Of a stretch of DNA of 64,000 nucleotides, positions 36,601-51,600 are shown in pieces; the stretch's first letter is position 1, and each line of letters opens with the position of its first letter. Origin of the DNA: Rhabdornis inornatus (lineage: Eukaryota > Chordata > Aves > Passeriformes > Rhabdornithidae); contig VWZS01000184.1 of NCBI GenBank assembly GCA_013397075.1, positions 186,001-250,000 on the forward strand. The letters run 5' to 3'. Under the pieces are notes generated by a model, which saw only the letters and a list, made by a program, of their open reading frames with translations, was not told the origin of the DNA and did no database searches. The position numbers were made by a program, and so were the translations under genes.

Positions 36601-39600
36601 CTGCTCTGGTTTCCATTCAGCGTGATGAAGTTCTGGGGCAAAGTGACTGCCTGATTTGGTCCTGCATTAGCAATAGGTGGGTAATCCACTGGCTTGTTGA
36701 CAGTCAGAGATGCAATGGTGGAGTTGGCTGCTCCGTCTGAATCAATCACTGTGAGTCTACAAGAGGAAAAACAGTATCTGTTAAGATGAACTTCTGCCAA
36801 CTTCTAAATTGAAATATTAATCGTTTCCTGGAACTTTTTCAAATACCACCTAAACAAAAGGCACTGATTATATGATATGAACTTCTGCTTCAGACACACA
36901 TATCCCTCAACTAAGGCAGGAAAAAAATTTAGAAAACTTTACAAACACAACTTTCAACCTTTAAGAAAAACAAAACAAAAAAAACCCTAGTTATTCTGGA
37001 TCCCAAATTAAACCCTTTACCTGCTGACAATGGAAACTTCACCATTCACTACAAACTCTTTTAAAAATGTACTCGGTAAAAAATGGGGATTTTATTCATC
37101 ACCTATAATGAAACAGTATAGTGAAACACCTAAAACTACTCTGGATGTTCAGAAGCTCTTCTTACAGAACAGCACCAGATCCTCATTTCTTATTTGTGGC
37201 ACATCATTACTAATTTTAATGGAGCTCAATATCAAGGTCAAGTTACAAAATTAAAAACGTACAGGGTTTTAATAAACCCCAGACATTATTGCTTCTCAGA
37301 AGCACAAAATCATCTTAAAATGAGACTACTGCAGGCACTTCAAAGGGATGAAAGCTGCCCTCTGCAGTGTGGTGACCAACTGATCTCTAATCCACCCCTG
37401 CATACAGCTGACCACATGGAAGGGAACCTGAGCAGGAACAAAACTAGTGCTCATTACCTCAGACTTTAGGGAACACGTACATTTTGCAATGAGTGCACAT
37501 CCATGTGTACCAAGGGCACGGGATTTTTTTTGACTAGCTAATTTCATGTAATCTTCAGCACACTGCTCTACTGTTCAGGAAAGTCAGCCTTCCCCAAATG
37601 TACAGAGATGTAACAATTGACTTCTTAATTCCCTAGGGTTCAGAACACACTTAGAAGCATTGCTTGTAAGCAAGATTCTGCCCTTTTTAATGGGGAAAAA
37701 ATTAACAATCATTTCTGCTACTGTTAGATATGGAACAATTCCAGTAAAAAATACAGAATTAAAGTAGAAGCTGTAAAACTTTCGGTGGGAGTCAGGTGAA
37801 GCACCAAGCTAATGTATACGCATGCTGGCTTCAACAATCTGCTGCTGCTACACTGATACATAATATATTGACTGATAGGCAACCCACTGGCAACCAGAGA
37901 ACCCAAGCTGGCTCAGTGGGAAGTCTGCCTCTGTATAGACTGGGCTTTAAGTTAAACAGTTCCAAAAAAGAACTGATTTTTACTAAAGCACCTTGAACCA
38001 CAAACATTCCTTCCGCTGTCTGGGCAACCCCCAGCTTCAGCAATGCGTAAATGGAGGAAACCAGTAGCAAGGCAAATGCTTTTACAAAAAATAGAATGAT
38101 TCTTAGTAAAAGCAGTGCATAACCATTCTTGTGAGGATCAGTCTGCCAATATTATTCTGTCTGCCACCACCCTTCAGAGGATGACTTTCACAGCCTGACT
38201 CATAGTTTCATTCAGGGCACTAGCCAACTTCTAAGATGGGAAAAAAGAATAGTCTGTCACAGTTGTTACTGCTGGAAGTGGGGACATATTTAATTTACGA
38301 CACCTTCTTTTCTGTAATTTTGTGTTATAAAGGATCACTGCAAGAATTTTTTAATAAAACCACTCTGTATGTTTCTCCACTGTGCAAAATGAAAAGTAAC
38401 AGTATGCAGAAGAAAAATTAAGCTTTTTGTTTGAGGAGATACACGTGAGCACAGAAAAAACGTTTAGCTGATATCACAGATAGGGCTCCAAGAAAATCAT
38501 CATGCAGGTACCTGAAGGTGTAGTTTCCAGGAACAAGGTTAGACAAGTGCAAGACAGGTGTGTCAGCAGATGCCTTCTGCTCTCGCAGGGGACCTTTAAT
38601 TTCCTCCCAGTGGTAACTCACTATCTTCACATCATCTATGCTTTCTACATGCATTGAAGAAAAACACATCAGTTTCTTGTAGCAATTGCTGAAACGAATA
38701 CTTGAGTCGTCCATATGCTCATCCCTAACTCTTTTCCTACAATTGTCTCTACAAGCATAGCTGAATAAGCTCCATGAACCACAAAGTCATACCAAGTTAC
38801 CTTTGGTATTATTTATCTAAACAATTCTTCACACACACAAATTTAAAAAAAAAAAGAATATCCGTCTCAGATTCTGCACATTCCAACTTGTTTGTGCTCA
38901 GTAATTACAAATGTAATTACAACACCTCATCACACCCTATCTGACAGCTCTCTACTATGGCCTCAGCTTTACTAGCATAGAAGATCTCTGGGCAGAACAG
39001 GAAGGAGATGTAATAGTAGCTGCTGTCTGGATGCAGCAGTCTCTGACACACTGCATCTCAAACTCCAAGTGCAAGGTTGTGTTTTATAATTACTAAAATA
39101 ATTTATAACTGGACATATATTCCCAAAACAAATCATTATTCAGGGAACTTCAGAGAAGAGTGAGAAGATGAAATTTCACTTTTAATTGACAAACAGCAGT
39201 GCTGTAACTGTACATTAAAAATATAGGATGTAGGCACAGAATGGTCCAGTACATACGACTGCCATCAATGAAGGTAGAAGTTGTAGGCAAGGAAACTTCT
39301 TGCACTTTGGGTGAGGCAACAGCAACAGGTGGCTGGTTAATTCTGATTGCTGCAAGAAAGACGGGGGAAGAAATAAAGGGGAAGAAAAAAGAGTATTAGT
39401 AAAAGCCCAGGCAAAACTAATGTTAAGTCTACAGATCAACAGTCCCCAGTGATTACATCTAAGAAACACAGCTTTGCAGCATCTGCTGTCCTATTTGGAC
39501 AAGGCAAAGAAGAGGTTTCTGATGAGCAGTGTGCTGACACAGCAGTGTTCCACTGCAGTGCTCCTATGGGGTGTAATTCAGATCAGAGCCATGCACTGTA

Positions 39601-42600
39601 ACGTGCATGAAAGGAAAGGAAATGCAGGAAAGGTGGCATGATATCTCAGGCTTTGACGGAGGAGGAGGAAAGACTAGAAAGAACTTAAACACAGTGAGCA
39701 AGACCCTTAGTTCTACTTCCTTAAAACCCCTTATAGACACCAAGATACGAAATACATCAGCATGACTGGACTGCCAGATGTCCTTGACAAACAACAACTG
39801 AGAGACTGTTTGATAAGTATGCTGTACTTGTGTCAGACAATATTTATATCAGTCAACTGATTTACCTGGTTTGACTGTGACATTTACAAAACCTTCACCA
39901 AAGGCATTTTCACCAGAAACTGTCACTTTGAAGGCATAAAGTCCCACTGATAACTGAGACAAACACAGAACAAATAGGATTACATACTGAATTGTAGAAA
40001 AGAAGTTTTTCTTAAATATGACAATCATATCACAAAAGAATAAATCTGGGTGTCTGAATCCTCAAACTACTTTTATAAAAACATACATAGAAGGCCACTA
40101 GTCACTGCCAGGAAATGAGGAATATGAAGCAAACACTGAGGAATTTTTACTCTGTCTCAGAAAATTATTAGAGCATTCTAAGATACTAGCATAAATTTGG
40201 TGACACAAACAAGTGAAGAGACTCAGGATGGCTTGAAGCCATTTGAACACCTTGAATCAAGGTGCCCTTCCCCACAGGTTACAATTCCGTGAAAGGACCA
40301 CACAAACATAATGAGCCTGAGCTTACAGCTCACTTACATGAGAGAGCTTCAAAGTCTGGCTGTGCCTCTGCTCCATTTCCCCACTGTAGTCAGCAGGGTG
40401 ACTGATTAAGCTCCACTCATAGGTGTAGGCTGTTTCTAAGAGCAATAACACAGTGTAACAATCAGCTTTGTGTTCAAGATAACCCCAGAAAACAAAGAAA
40501 TCAAGTTCACCACTCATCAGATAAAATGCTGCAGTATGAAATCATGACTGCTACTGCTTAAGCCTGTAAAACGAAGCAATATGACCACAAGTTAAACTCC
40601 CAGTGTGTTGCAACTTGGTAAAGCAGCAAGGATGTAATGGACTTAACAAATAATCGACCTTCACAAAAACCAGCTTCATGTGAAGCCAACATATTTTACA
40701 TAGCTACTTATGAAATATCTTTTATTTGCTCCTGAAATTCAGAAGCTGGCAGTTTTAAGGCAAATGTTGCATTCAAAACCTACCTTCCCGCCTCCCCTGA
40801 GCTTTACAGCAAGATGCTAAAAACTAGGCCACATCATCTTTTGGTAGAAATTACAGGCTTTCTATTGAACCATCTGGCTAGTGAGTTCAGGTTCTGAAAG
40901 TAAAAGCCACTTAAAAAAATTCCTCTTAAAAATCCAACAGAGAAAATCCTCTCTGCAGTTAGAGCCACAGAAGAGGCAGTATTAGAAATGAGAAAAATTG
41001 TTTTATCCCAAGTGGTGGATGTTCACGTAACTCAGAATTTGTCTGCATTTATGAGTTGGTAGTGTGTGCATCTCCTTGTGTACCAAGGCATTCAACTCAC
41101 CTGTAGACGGTGGTGGGACAGCAAAGGCATTCAGTTCAACCTCATTTTTGGGTAACATTATTTGTATGTTATCTCCAGCAGACACAGTAAGTTCTTTAAC
41201 TGCATATAAGACAGGATGAGTACACTATGTTATAACAGACGGAACTGATATAAATTTTGCAACGGATTATGTAAAATTTGACAGGCACTCTACAGAGAAT
41301 AGGCAGCGATAATTAAAAGAAAAATTCCTTAATGCATTATAAAATAACAATCTATTTAATCACGACTATGATTCCCTCACCTTTTACCAAACTTAAGTTT
41401 TTTTCTGTCTCCAGCTATGAAGTGTCATTTTCCCTACTTCTGTTTCAGAAAAAAAAATCACTCTCATCATTCTTTTATATCAGAGGTAACAATGCTCTAC
41501 ATAAAGAGTTATGTATTTTTCTCAGTAACTGGAAGTGCAGTAATTAAAAAAATACAGAAGACAAAAAAAAGCATAGTAGAACTTTAATATCACACTTTCT
41601 TTCACCACGAAGTACTACTTCTATGTTTGTGGGGCACTTGTAAAGCAGGTTCCAATGTCCATCTTGTGTTCCTTTTAAAAAATCCACTTGCTTAGCAGGG
41701 CAAATGGTTATTTCTTATCTGAATTGCCCATTCAATCCACTTGCTATCCAGTCTGTGAAAACTTTTCTCTTTCAAAAAATGCCAAAGTACACAAAAACAT
41801 CCCCCAGCAGAAATATACCAAAGCACAACTTAGGGAAACTTTGCTTAGTCCTGTATTTCAAATGCTTTAAATGCCTTACTTTTAATACTGGGAAATCACA
41901 GAACAAAAGTTCTCCAAAGGCAGCATTCACAAGTGTCAAAATGTCCAACTTACAAACTCAGAAAAGATGCCAAAGAAGCTACTCAGCAGTGGTAGCTGAT
42001 GGGTCTAAAAATGGATGAAGTGAAGACACTGACAGCACACTTTCTGTCATTGCTACTTAAATTCACCCAAAGGCTTCACAATTGATCACGGAAGTTGCCC
42101 TAAACACCTGTGGAGCGAAGGTTTGCACTTTGACCTTCATATGAGATGATAACAAAATGGCTAGAAGAGGGTGACAGCCAAAAGAGAGAAAGAGGGACTG
42201 TCATTGGGACTTTCTAGACAGTCTGGCTGAGAACACACAAACTTTAGGCAATCCTTGTATAAAGCAGAACCTACAGTGAGATTCATCACACTTCCCTTCA
42301 GCCTGAAGCCTTCCCTTCAGCTTCTTCTTCCAAACTCCTTTTCGGGCCCTCCTCAACCACCTCCTTCACAGGAGGAGGAGGAGGAAGAGCTGCCCAGTCA
42401 ACAGTCAGTGGTAATGATGATCCATTGTCTTGCAGAGGAATCTGTTGTAGCTCATCTCTTCCTGTTATCTTCTATTGCTATCCTGGCTGGCACGTTGCAT
42501 TTTAGTAGAGGTGGTCAAGAATGTCCCAAACCAGACTTTCTCTACCAGGAAGCAAAGGGCTTAGCTCTCCACATCCCTCAGTACATTAGGAGTGCAGAAA

Positions 42601-45600
42601 AACACACATCTGTGCTTCTCTGCTTCTTATGGCCCTTCTAACCCTTTGTCAGTGTGCACAGGGAGGTAGGAAACTCAGCAGGAGGAAGGAGATACACAAA
42701 CACACGCACAGAATTTAACACAACTACAGAGGACACAGTTGTTAAAAATCCTTTTCAAAATAAAACCGTTTGTTCTGCAGCTGTAAGTGTGATAAGCCTC
42801 CTCACAGATTTGAAATTAGAACAAAACTTTGTTTTCCCAGGATTTGGAGGCCATGTTTTCCACTGTTAAGGACTGAGCTTCCTCACGTCTCACCTACGTT
42901 GCTGCATGGTACCTGGCAAATACGGATAGGCTTCTACTGCAGAGTGTTTAAGAGGGAACAATGTTCTGAAGAGTCACACCAAAAATAACAATATGGCTAG
43001 AAGAGACTATTCTGAAACCCCAGAAAGCCTCAGGTATTGCATACCAATTAAAAAAAAATAACCTAAATCACTTAAAACAGGTCTTAATCTCTGCTTTTTA
43101 CTTTGCTGTATTTCCTCAAGTTGTCATTTCCCACTAATGGTGGACTTGGTCAGAATTTTGCCTCAGAATTAAGTGACTACAGGGTCTGGGGTTTGCAGTG
43201 CTACTGTAGGTCTACAGGTTTAAAGTGGGATTACGTAACATTTGGGTAAAGAATGAGCTCTTATAACAACAGGTTGGAAACCTGATGGTAGAAAAGCCAC
43301 CCCACTCTCTGTCCAACCTGCAAGTACCCTCAGCTCAACAGCTATGTTGAAATATTACCTGCTTTAGCAGCAGTAGCAGGTGGTGTGAACTGCTGCATGG
43401 GCTCAGACGGTGCAGTATTAGTGGGAAGTAGCATGATCCCACCTTCAGTGGCATTCTCTGGGGCCACTGTGGGAGTCTGGGTTTTCTCTGACGTGCCTGG
43501 GGAGAAACCTGGTTTATCTGAAGAAGAGGAAGGTGTAGCAGCCTGAAAAAAGGAATTACATGAAAAGAGTTGTGAGACATTTGTCACATTTCTAAATTTA
43601 GAGGTATGCTGTTTTTTTAACAGCATATAGGATGATCCTAGTGATTTATGTTACTAGGAGATTCTATTCATGTACAGAATACCCATCGAACAAGGACTGG
43701 TTTTTTTTCCAATCAGGCTTTGTAACAAACGCTAATAATTTTCCAAGTTTTAGACGCAGAACAGTCATGAGATAATCTGGAATACAACTAAAACTACTAG
43801 TTATCAAAATGTTAAAAAAATCAGTATGACAGGTCTAAATACAGTCATAAACCTTTAAAAGCCGATGTCAGAAAGTCTGTGTGGTATTATTGTCTTTGTG
43901 CCATACACAAACATAACTGAGTCCTTGCTTCTTACTACATCTGCTCAGTACACAAGCTGCTCATGCCTTTTTATCTCCTCAGCAGTAATAAAACATCCTA
44001 CATGTCTCTACTTCAGGCATCAAGCAGAATTGCCTCACCTTATTAGCAAATTAGAACTGCAGCAAAGGACATGGCAAGTATGGCATGAATAACTCAGCAC
44101 TGGGTTAATCTTGCCTTTCAACAACACATTACCCTCAATGGGCCAGCAGGTTTTCCTTAATATTCTTAAGACTTATTTCTGATCTAATGATATGGGAAAA
44201 GCATTTTTTTCAACTATGACTACTGTGTTTGGCATGTGAAGGTACAGCAAAATACTATTATTTGTACATCATCTATTAACTGAAGAATGGGATTATGAAA
44301 GTTGGCAAAGTGTACGCTTATATCACAAATGGCTGAGGTGGAAAGGGACCCCTAGAGATAGCCCAGTTCAGCCCCCACCCCCAAAGTAGGGTCAGCTACA
44401 GCAGACTGCTCAGGACCAAGCTCAGTCAGGTTATGAGTATCCCCAAGGACAGAGAACCCACCTCTCTGGAAAACCTCCAGTGTTTGGCCATCCTCACAAG
44501 AAAAAAGATGAGGTTTAGTGTTTAAATATAATTCCCTGAATTTCATTTTGTGTCCATTGTATCTTGTCCTGCCACTGAACAGCACTCAGAAGAGCCTGGC
44601 TCCATCTTCTTCACACCCATCAGAGTTATTTATACACATCTGTAAAGTCCCCCAAACGCTCTCTGCTCAAGGCTGAACAGTCCCAGTTCTCTACTCTTTG
44701 TATTTCAGGTGTTCTACTTCACCTATGCAGTTTATCTCCCTAGGAAATAAGAGCAGCTCTGCCTTCTGGACAGGAGAAAAAGCTCCCTGTGCAGATGGGA
44801 ATGTGAAAGCAATGCCAGGAACTGTTCCTTCAGCCTGCAAGGAAACAGAGCACGGAAGTCATCTGCAACTCCATCTCAACCTCCAACAATGGACACAGAG
44901 AAAAGATCCCTGTGCAGTGTCAGGGATTGTGGCTGTCCAACTTGAGGATGCTGAGGACCACACCAAGGGCTGCACTTTTGAGTGAGTCCGTAACACAGAC
45001 AACACAAGCACCTTTGTGGTCACACCTCCAGCTCTCCTCCATACACAGACAGTACTCTCTGAGAAGCTGGACACTTATAGCAGGATCAGGGACTGCAGCT
45101 CCCCTAAAGTAGCGCTTTCAGCAATCTCACCCTTGACAGCATGATGTACAGGGAGAGCCTCAAGCCCATCCTGCTTTGTATCTCGACCAAAGGTCTTTCC
45201 TCCAGATAGATCTCCTTTACATACTCACTCCACCCCTCATCTTTATAAAGGATTTTCTTCCCACACTTGGGCAAACCACAGCGCTCTTTTGCCTTCTCAA
45301 TCTGAGGGAGGTCTACTTTTCTGAGCTTCCTCTGGCTTCTCTCTTCTCACCTTTTGCCAATCCAGCAGCTGAAAAGCAGCCATCATGGCTTTGTAGGACA
45401 GATGGAGACAAAGTCACCTCAAACGTACCTTTCCAGGGTGCCTCTTCTGCAGTGGCACCAAACATCATTTCAGTCAGCAAGCCTAGGCAAGACACTGCAG
45501 TCAAAAACGGTGCCCTGTGGCACTGTCACATCTGAAGCAGTGTCACAGCCAAAAAGACAAACTAAAAATGTTAGCAGACAGCAGACAACTGGGGTAGGGA

Positions 45601-48600
45601 CAATATCAGAAATTAAGTTCTCAGACAGAGACTGTTACTGAGACATTTGCTGGAACAGATGTGGAAGACAAGATTAACCTAAATTCCAGGTTGGGAAGTG
45701 AAAGTTAAAGGAAAGAATTCTTTCTGGAAGTCTGATAGGCAGCTCTGCTGGTAGGGCTTTGTGGATTGTTTGCTTTTACCCTTTTTTACAGCCACTATTG
45801 CTCAATACAAACACACCAATGGTGAGGGCCCATATGCTCCAGTTCTCTGGGTTTGACTTGAGTGCAAATATCTTGAGAATTCCAAGAAAAAATAAGAACA
45901 ATCACATAACATGAAGCACAGACTTCAAAATAGAAAGAAAGGTAAATCTAAATATCCAAACATCTTTTTTTTATACATTCTCTCTGGATCAAGTCAATGT
46001 ATTTTTAACTAAAAGAACTGTTCAGCTTCTGCAGGCCTCTAAGCCGAAACAAGAGATGAATGTCTATGATGTTCAACTGTGTTCTAAGTCTTAAAAATGA
46101 ATTCTGAAGGCAAGCCAATCAGACACTAAAAGGCTCACCATCACATAGAGACTGTCAGCCATCTTAAGGTTTCTTAGGTAGAGATTTTATGCATTTTGAC
46201 TGCACCATTATCTCTGCAAATACAATGAGCACAAGAATTAAGTCAGGCCTTAGCTATTGAGTAAATGTTTGGAATATTGCAGCATCAACATAGCAGCAGC
46301 TAGACTCTGACTAAGACCTGAAAAACCTTACTTGGCTTAGCAGATCAGCAGTTTAACGGGAAATTAAAAAAATAAAATTAATTCTTTCCAGATATCTCAC
46401 TTCAAGGATGGGTAGCACTGCAGATTTCTGTTCTGGGCAGCTGGACAGCATATACTCTGTACAGATTTCTGAATGTACTCATGCTATTGAGCTGCCAGAG
46501 AGTGACAGTCCATAAGATCCCTCTGAACTCCCTCTGATGTAAACCCAACAGTAAGGTGACTCAAGTGACAAACCCCATATTCTCTCTCCCAAATCACATA
46601 CAGAAACTCCCTGAATCTGACTGCATTTATGACAAGGATGCTCCAAGGGTACACACTCCAGAGGTCTTTGTTTGGTTGGTTTGTCAGTTTAAAATCTCTG
46701 TGCAGGTCCTTGCTCAAAGAACACAGCACCTGAGGACACCACATCCTGCTGACTACTGTGAAGGGTGGGAAACAGGGAATCACATTTTTGCCACCTTGCT
46801 CTGTCTGGCTTGTCAAAACAGCTTTGTCTGGAAGCTGCAGAAGAGAGCGTGTCAGCACAGATCCAGGAATAGAGATATAAAATTGCTGTGGCAGAACTCA
46901 GAGGATGATAGTAAAACATTGTCTATTGTGCAATAAACAGGGCGATTCATTAAACTTAGGAGCAAGCATGATTTTAAGACCTCCATATTTTCATAACCTA
47001 TACAAAAACATCACAGTTTGAGAGGTTGTTTGGATTATATACCAACGAAAAAACTATTTGGAGACCTCTCAGCATTTTTAACCCAGTGTAAAAATTTAAG
47101 ATTTCCTTCATAATAAAATTTGGTTTTCAAAAACCAACTTTTTTTCAGAAAGAAACACAAATATGTGCTAAACAATCCCTATGAGATTTGATGAAAATGT
47201 CTGCTTGCTGGAGAAAGAGACACATAAGAAGGAAATCCTATCACCAGAATATATCACAGACAGTTTCTATTTCACTAGGGTCACAAGTAAAGCTCCCAAA
47301 CCAGAAAACCTTGAAACCAAGCTGCAAATTTGTGCTAGGCATACCTGGCAGGGCTTAGGTGGCAGAGGTCTGGCTGCAGGGGCCACCAGGGTGGCCCCAG
47401 TCAGTTTGGCAGCGGGTGGAATCAAGCCACCACGCACCAACAGTGCAACCTCTCAAACCCAGTTAAAAAAGGCAATAGCCTCTGTGGGCAGGGCACACAG
47501 GAGGATGTGGGGGGATGCACAACAGGACACATGAGAGGAAACATCTGGAAGCAAACATTATTGTGCACAGGGCTGGCGACACCCTTGTGGAAACATGCAC
47601 TCCATGCCACCTCCCAGGGAAATGAGGTCTACAGAGAAGCCCACACCAGTGCACGTGAAACAAAAAGGAAGGAACGGTAGCAGAAAAGAGAAGTGACAAG
47701 TTGAAAGAAGGAGACTGCCATGCACTGACCCCAACCTCCTGTGCCACCTGTCTCCTCACCAAAGCAACTGAGCACAATCTGCAGCAAAAGGAAGAGGAGT
47801 GAACAATAGGAAGAGAGAGGAGATGTGTCTGGACTGAAGCTGACTCTAGAGAAGGCCAGGGAAAACTATTTGCTAAAACCACTTGTCATTGCCATATCGC
47901 CACACATATCTAAATTCAAAGGACTCCCACCTAGGAAACAAAGGTTGCTTAGGTTTTGGCAGTTTCTGAAAGCCTTCTGCTTTCTCAGATTCTTTCTTTA
48001 CATTAACAGAGAGCCTTCAGAGCCATTTCTCAATACATGTCATGAACAGCTTTCAATGTTATCCCATTAACATGCTTTCTACAGCTCTGATCACAGAGTA
48101 TGTCCCAACCACCTTCTAACCACACTTGTCTTACCAGTTCTTCAGCATCATTATTAGTTGTGGCTAAAGACTGACTCAGGTTTGGAGTTTCATCCCTTCT
48201 GCACTGAATGCAGCAAGCTCATTCCTCAGCCTTTCTATTGGAATTTCAGTGGTTGTGCTAGCATAATGTTAGCATAATATAAAGAGCACACAAGAATGAC
48301 TCCTCTGTGTCGCTGTGAGAAATAGGTTTCTCTCCATTTCACTTTGCAATAAACTCCCATCTACAGTCAGTGTACAAAGAGAAAGCAAAATCTTTAGATT
48401 CTGGCTGGGGTGGGAAAATCAAAGTAGAGACCTACAAAGTAGGCCTGGCCATATATATTTATCACGGCTGCAGGACGTGAAATCTCAACTTCCATAAAAT
48501 GGTATTCACATGATCCCTTAGAGACAGGGAACAAACTTGCTCAGATCCGACACATAGTTCAGGTGAACTTTTATGTTAAGTTCACTTATGTGAAGTTTTA

Positions 48601-51600
48601 TGACTCCTCTAAGGCACAAGGCATAAGCAGTTCAGTCAGCAGGTATCCTGACAATTGGCTAAAGGTTACCACCACACTAATGGGTCTTCCATTAGACAGC
48701 AAAATGCAAGGAAAACAAGTTTCAAGTCTTACTGCACCTAAAGTGCACAAATATGGTGGAGCACAGAGCTACTGCAGGTTCTTGGTGTGGCTTGATTTCC
48801 ATCACACTACAAAGGCAGTAACTAAAAGACGCTTGCAAGTTTCCCCTAGCAGATGGAAGGAAATATGGGAGATGAGTTTAGTATAGCAGTGGTTGGGTGT
48901 CCTTAATTTAATTTTGTAAGAACAGCTCAGCTATTGTCCTGTGTTGGAACTAACTGCAGCACTAGTGCATGACAGAATGTCATTCAAAATTTTATTAGGA
49001 GGGACAGTCTACTTTAGTACCACACTCTTCATAAGTACATATACACACACTTTTTGCATACTAAGAAAAAAATAACCAATATCTACTCCTCTCACCTAAA
49101 CCCCCATGTTAATTATGCTCATTTTGAGGTGTGCATGGTAGGAACTTTTTAAAACAACTCTCCCATCATCAACTCTGTTTGCAGAAGCGTTACCTAATTT
49201 TCAGCTTGCCAGAGCACTTGTTCTGTTGTCAAGTGTTCTTCCCTACACATGAAGACGAGTTCTAATCTCTTCTCACTTGTGCTCTACAGGAGGTGGTCTC
49301 AAAAAGCAACCTGCTGTTATGGCCCCCACTTAACTCCAGGGTAATCTCCCTTGCAATTCTTCCAAACAGATCCCACAACAGGTGAAAGACTGCTCTACTG
49401 CAGCCCATGGTTGTGACCCTGCTTCCTAACTTATTCCTGCCTCTCTTAGGAGCTTCTACCTCATGCCTCCATCCCTAACTAATCCCTTGTTTCCTGCAAG
49501 GGTGAGGTCCAGCAGAGTCTCAACCTCCTTCTCAACCTCCTGGAAGCAACTCAAAGCAATAACTTTCTTGGAGTTATCAGCAACCTTCAGAAACTTTCTG
49601 CATAGCTTTTGCCCTGCTCTCTTGCCCTCCCAGTAGGTATTCGGGTGTCTTAAATCCACTGTGAGGACCAGGACTGTTAATAGGAGGCTCCTTCTAGTTA
49701 CCTGAAGTCTTTATCTGTTTCTTATGACTTGCTGCTCTCCATCAGTCATCCCCTTCCAGAACTGCAGTTGTCAGAGATTTCACACAACTTTCTTATTTGC
49801 TTGCATTTTTCTTCCCTACAGCAACAGCAATAAATTACCATTTTTACAGCAAGTGATACTTGCTGGTTACAAAATCTTGTGGAATTTAGAGCAAGTCAGC
49901 TAACATTGATCAATTTGCTCTTTCCTCTGGCAAGGGGAGTCAAACCCAGGAAATGCTGAATTTATAACCTGTTTAAACCGAACCTACCTTATTCTTAAGA
50001 AACCAAGGCCCCTTTAGTCGCAATTGATCAAACTAGTTGGCATAAATAGAGAACAGATGCACCCCACGTAAACAGAGAACAGGCGCATCTTACTTATACT
50101 GACTTAATATATTGGATTTTAAGTAATTAACTTATTTTTCTAATTATCAGACTCAAGGATTATGAGAACAGAACACCTTATCCACTTTATCCTGCTGCAC
50201 ACCATGGTCTAAAACCGCTATCATCCCTCCTCAAGTTCCATGCCCCTCTCATGTTTTAAAAGCATTATAAAAATTAACTCAGCACTTACATCTGTAATAC
50301 CACTGTGCATTAGTAGCATGAAACCCATGAAGCAGGCCTAATTTTATTGATGGAGGAGCTTATGTTCCCCGTTTAAAGCTTATGGCCCTTGGATACCAGA
50401 AGGTGTACTAGTACTGCTCTGCTAACTTCTTCCAGTGAGACACCAGAGGTCAGAAGTGAAGACCACTGTAACGCTATTACACCAGGTCCAGGTTCACTCA
50501 TTTGTACACTTCTAAGGAAACCACACAGTGCCCTAAAAGGAACTTTACTTCTTATCATCTGATGAAAAAAAAGTCCTTTAGTGATTCATCTGCCTCTTAA
50601 GACAATCCTATCCACTTCAGCCTCTTCTACATGGTAATGTGACTGTAAGTCATATGAGAGTTGTAATATTACAAAGCAATAACCTAAGATTTTCAAATAT
50701 TTGAAAACTAAAATAATTTCCAAATAGCCTCACCACACTCTGTCTGCTTCCTGAAGGGCAAACATACCTCTTTTTGCAAAACATCTTCAGGTTGTGCAAG
50801 AAGTGGAACAGCTGCTTCCCTTTCAAATGTCTTCCCAGGGAGTGGTGTAATCTCCGGAAGAGATGACCTCTCTGTGGAGTGTTCATTGATGGAAGTCGGT
50901 TCAGAGCTGTTTTTATTCAGAAGACTTTCCACCTTCCCAGCCTCCCCTTTCTTTTCAGCTAAATCTTCCTGGTTATCTCCATCATCACCCACGGAAGTGT
51001 TGAAGCCATTTTCACCTGCCACCATCAGGCCCCAGTCAGCATAATCCATACTGTCCTTCTGCGAGTGTTTCATGCCCATCTGAAAGGGGTCCTGCTCCAA
51101 CTCTTTATAATCATCAATGTATTCAGGTATTTCCTCAAGGCCGGGATCTTTTCCAAGCAGAGACAGCTTCTTCAGGCTACTCACTTCCTCTGATGGCTCA
51201 TTCTGGAGTCCCACTGAGTGGACCATGCTTGGGATCACTTGCCCAAACCCTAGCAGTGAGGCTGGCCTTTGAGAAGGCCTCAGCACAAAGGTAAGGTAGG
51301 ACTTTACACTTTCAATTTTTTTAGGTTCACAATTGTCCTTGTGTTGGCAGTTCACGATGTAACAGCGCCGTTCAAACATCCAGGACAAGTCACAACCAGA
51401 GAGATCACAACACGCTGCGATGCAGTCCGACACTGACAAGGCGTGAGGAACCCGCATGATTTTAGTGGTTTCTAAGTTGGGAGATATAACTGCACCTGAG
51501 TACGTGGCTCCTTCTCTGCACTGCTCACAACTGGAACCTGCAACAACACCAACATAAGGCACAGCGCTACAACCAAGCCATGATACAGTTTACTGTGACC

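Larger units (their letters stand above)
43543..50767 (-). other. KIAA0319: KIAA0319 intron 2
   Basis: 7.2 kb. It contains a CR1 fragment (44332-44700), a LINE endonuclease relic (49440-49730) and a GC-richer unclassified block (47334-47830). No exon-like sequence was recognised, and the rest is featureless to me. Confidence 0.8.

Noticed and set aside
38641..38644. Acceptor GAAAG|C for KIAA0319 exon 8
   Set aside because: It breaks the frame with exon 7. The TGTAG|AA site three bases upstream in transcript order restores DGSQS.
42255..42641. 128-codon frame with a glutamate run
   Set aside because: Low-complexity GGAGGAGGA sequence in intron 3. It is on the opposite strand to KIAA0319 and shows no domain.
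47463..47882. 139-codon minus-strand frame
   Set aside because: Compositional frame in the GC-richer block; no recognisable domain and no splice support.
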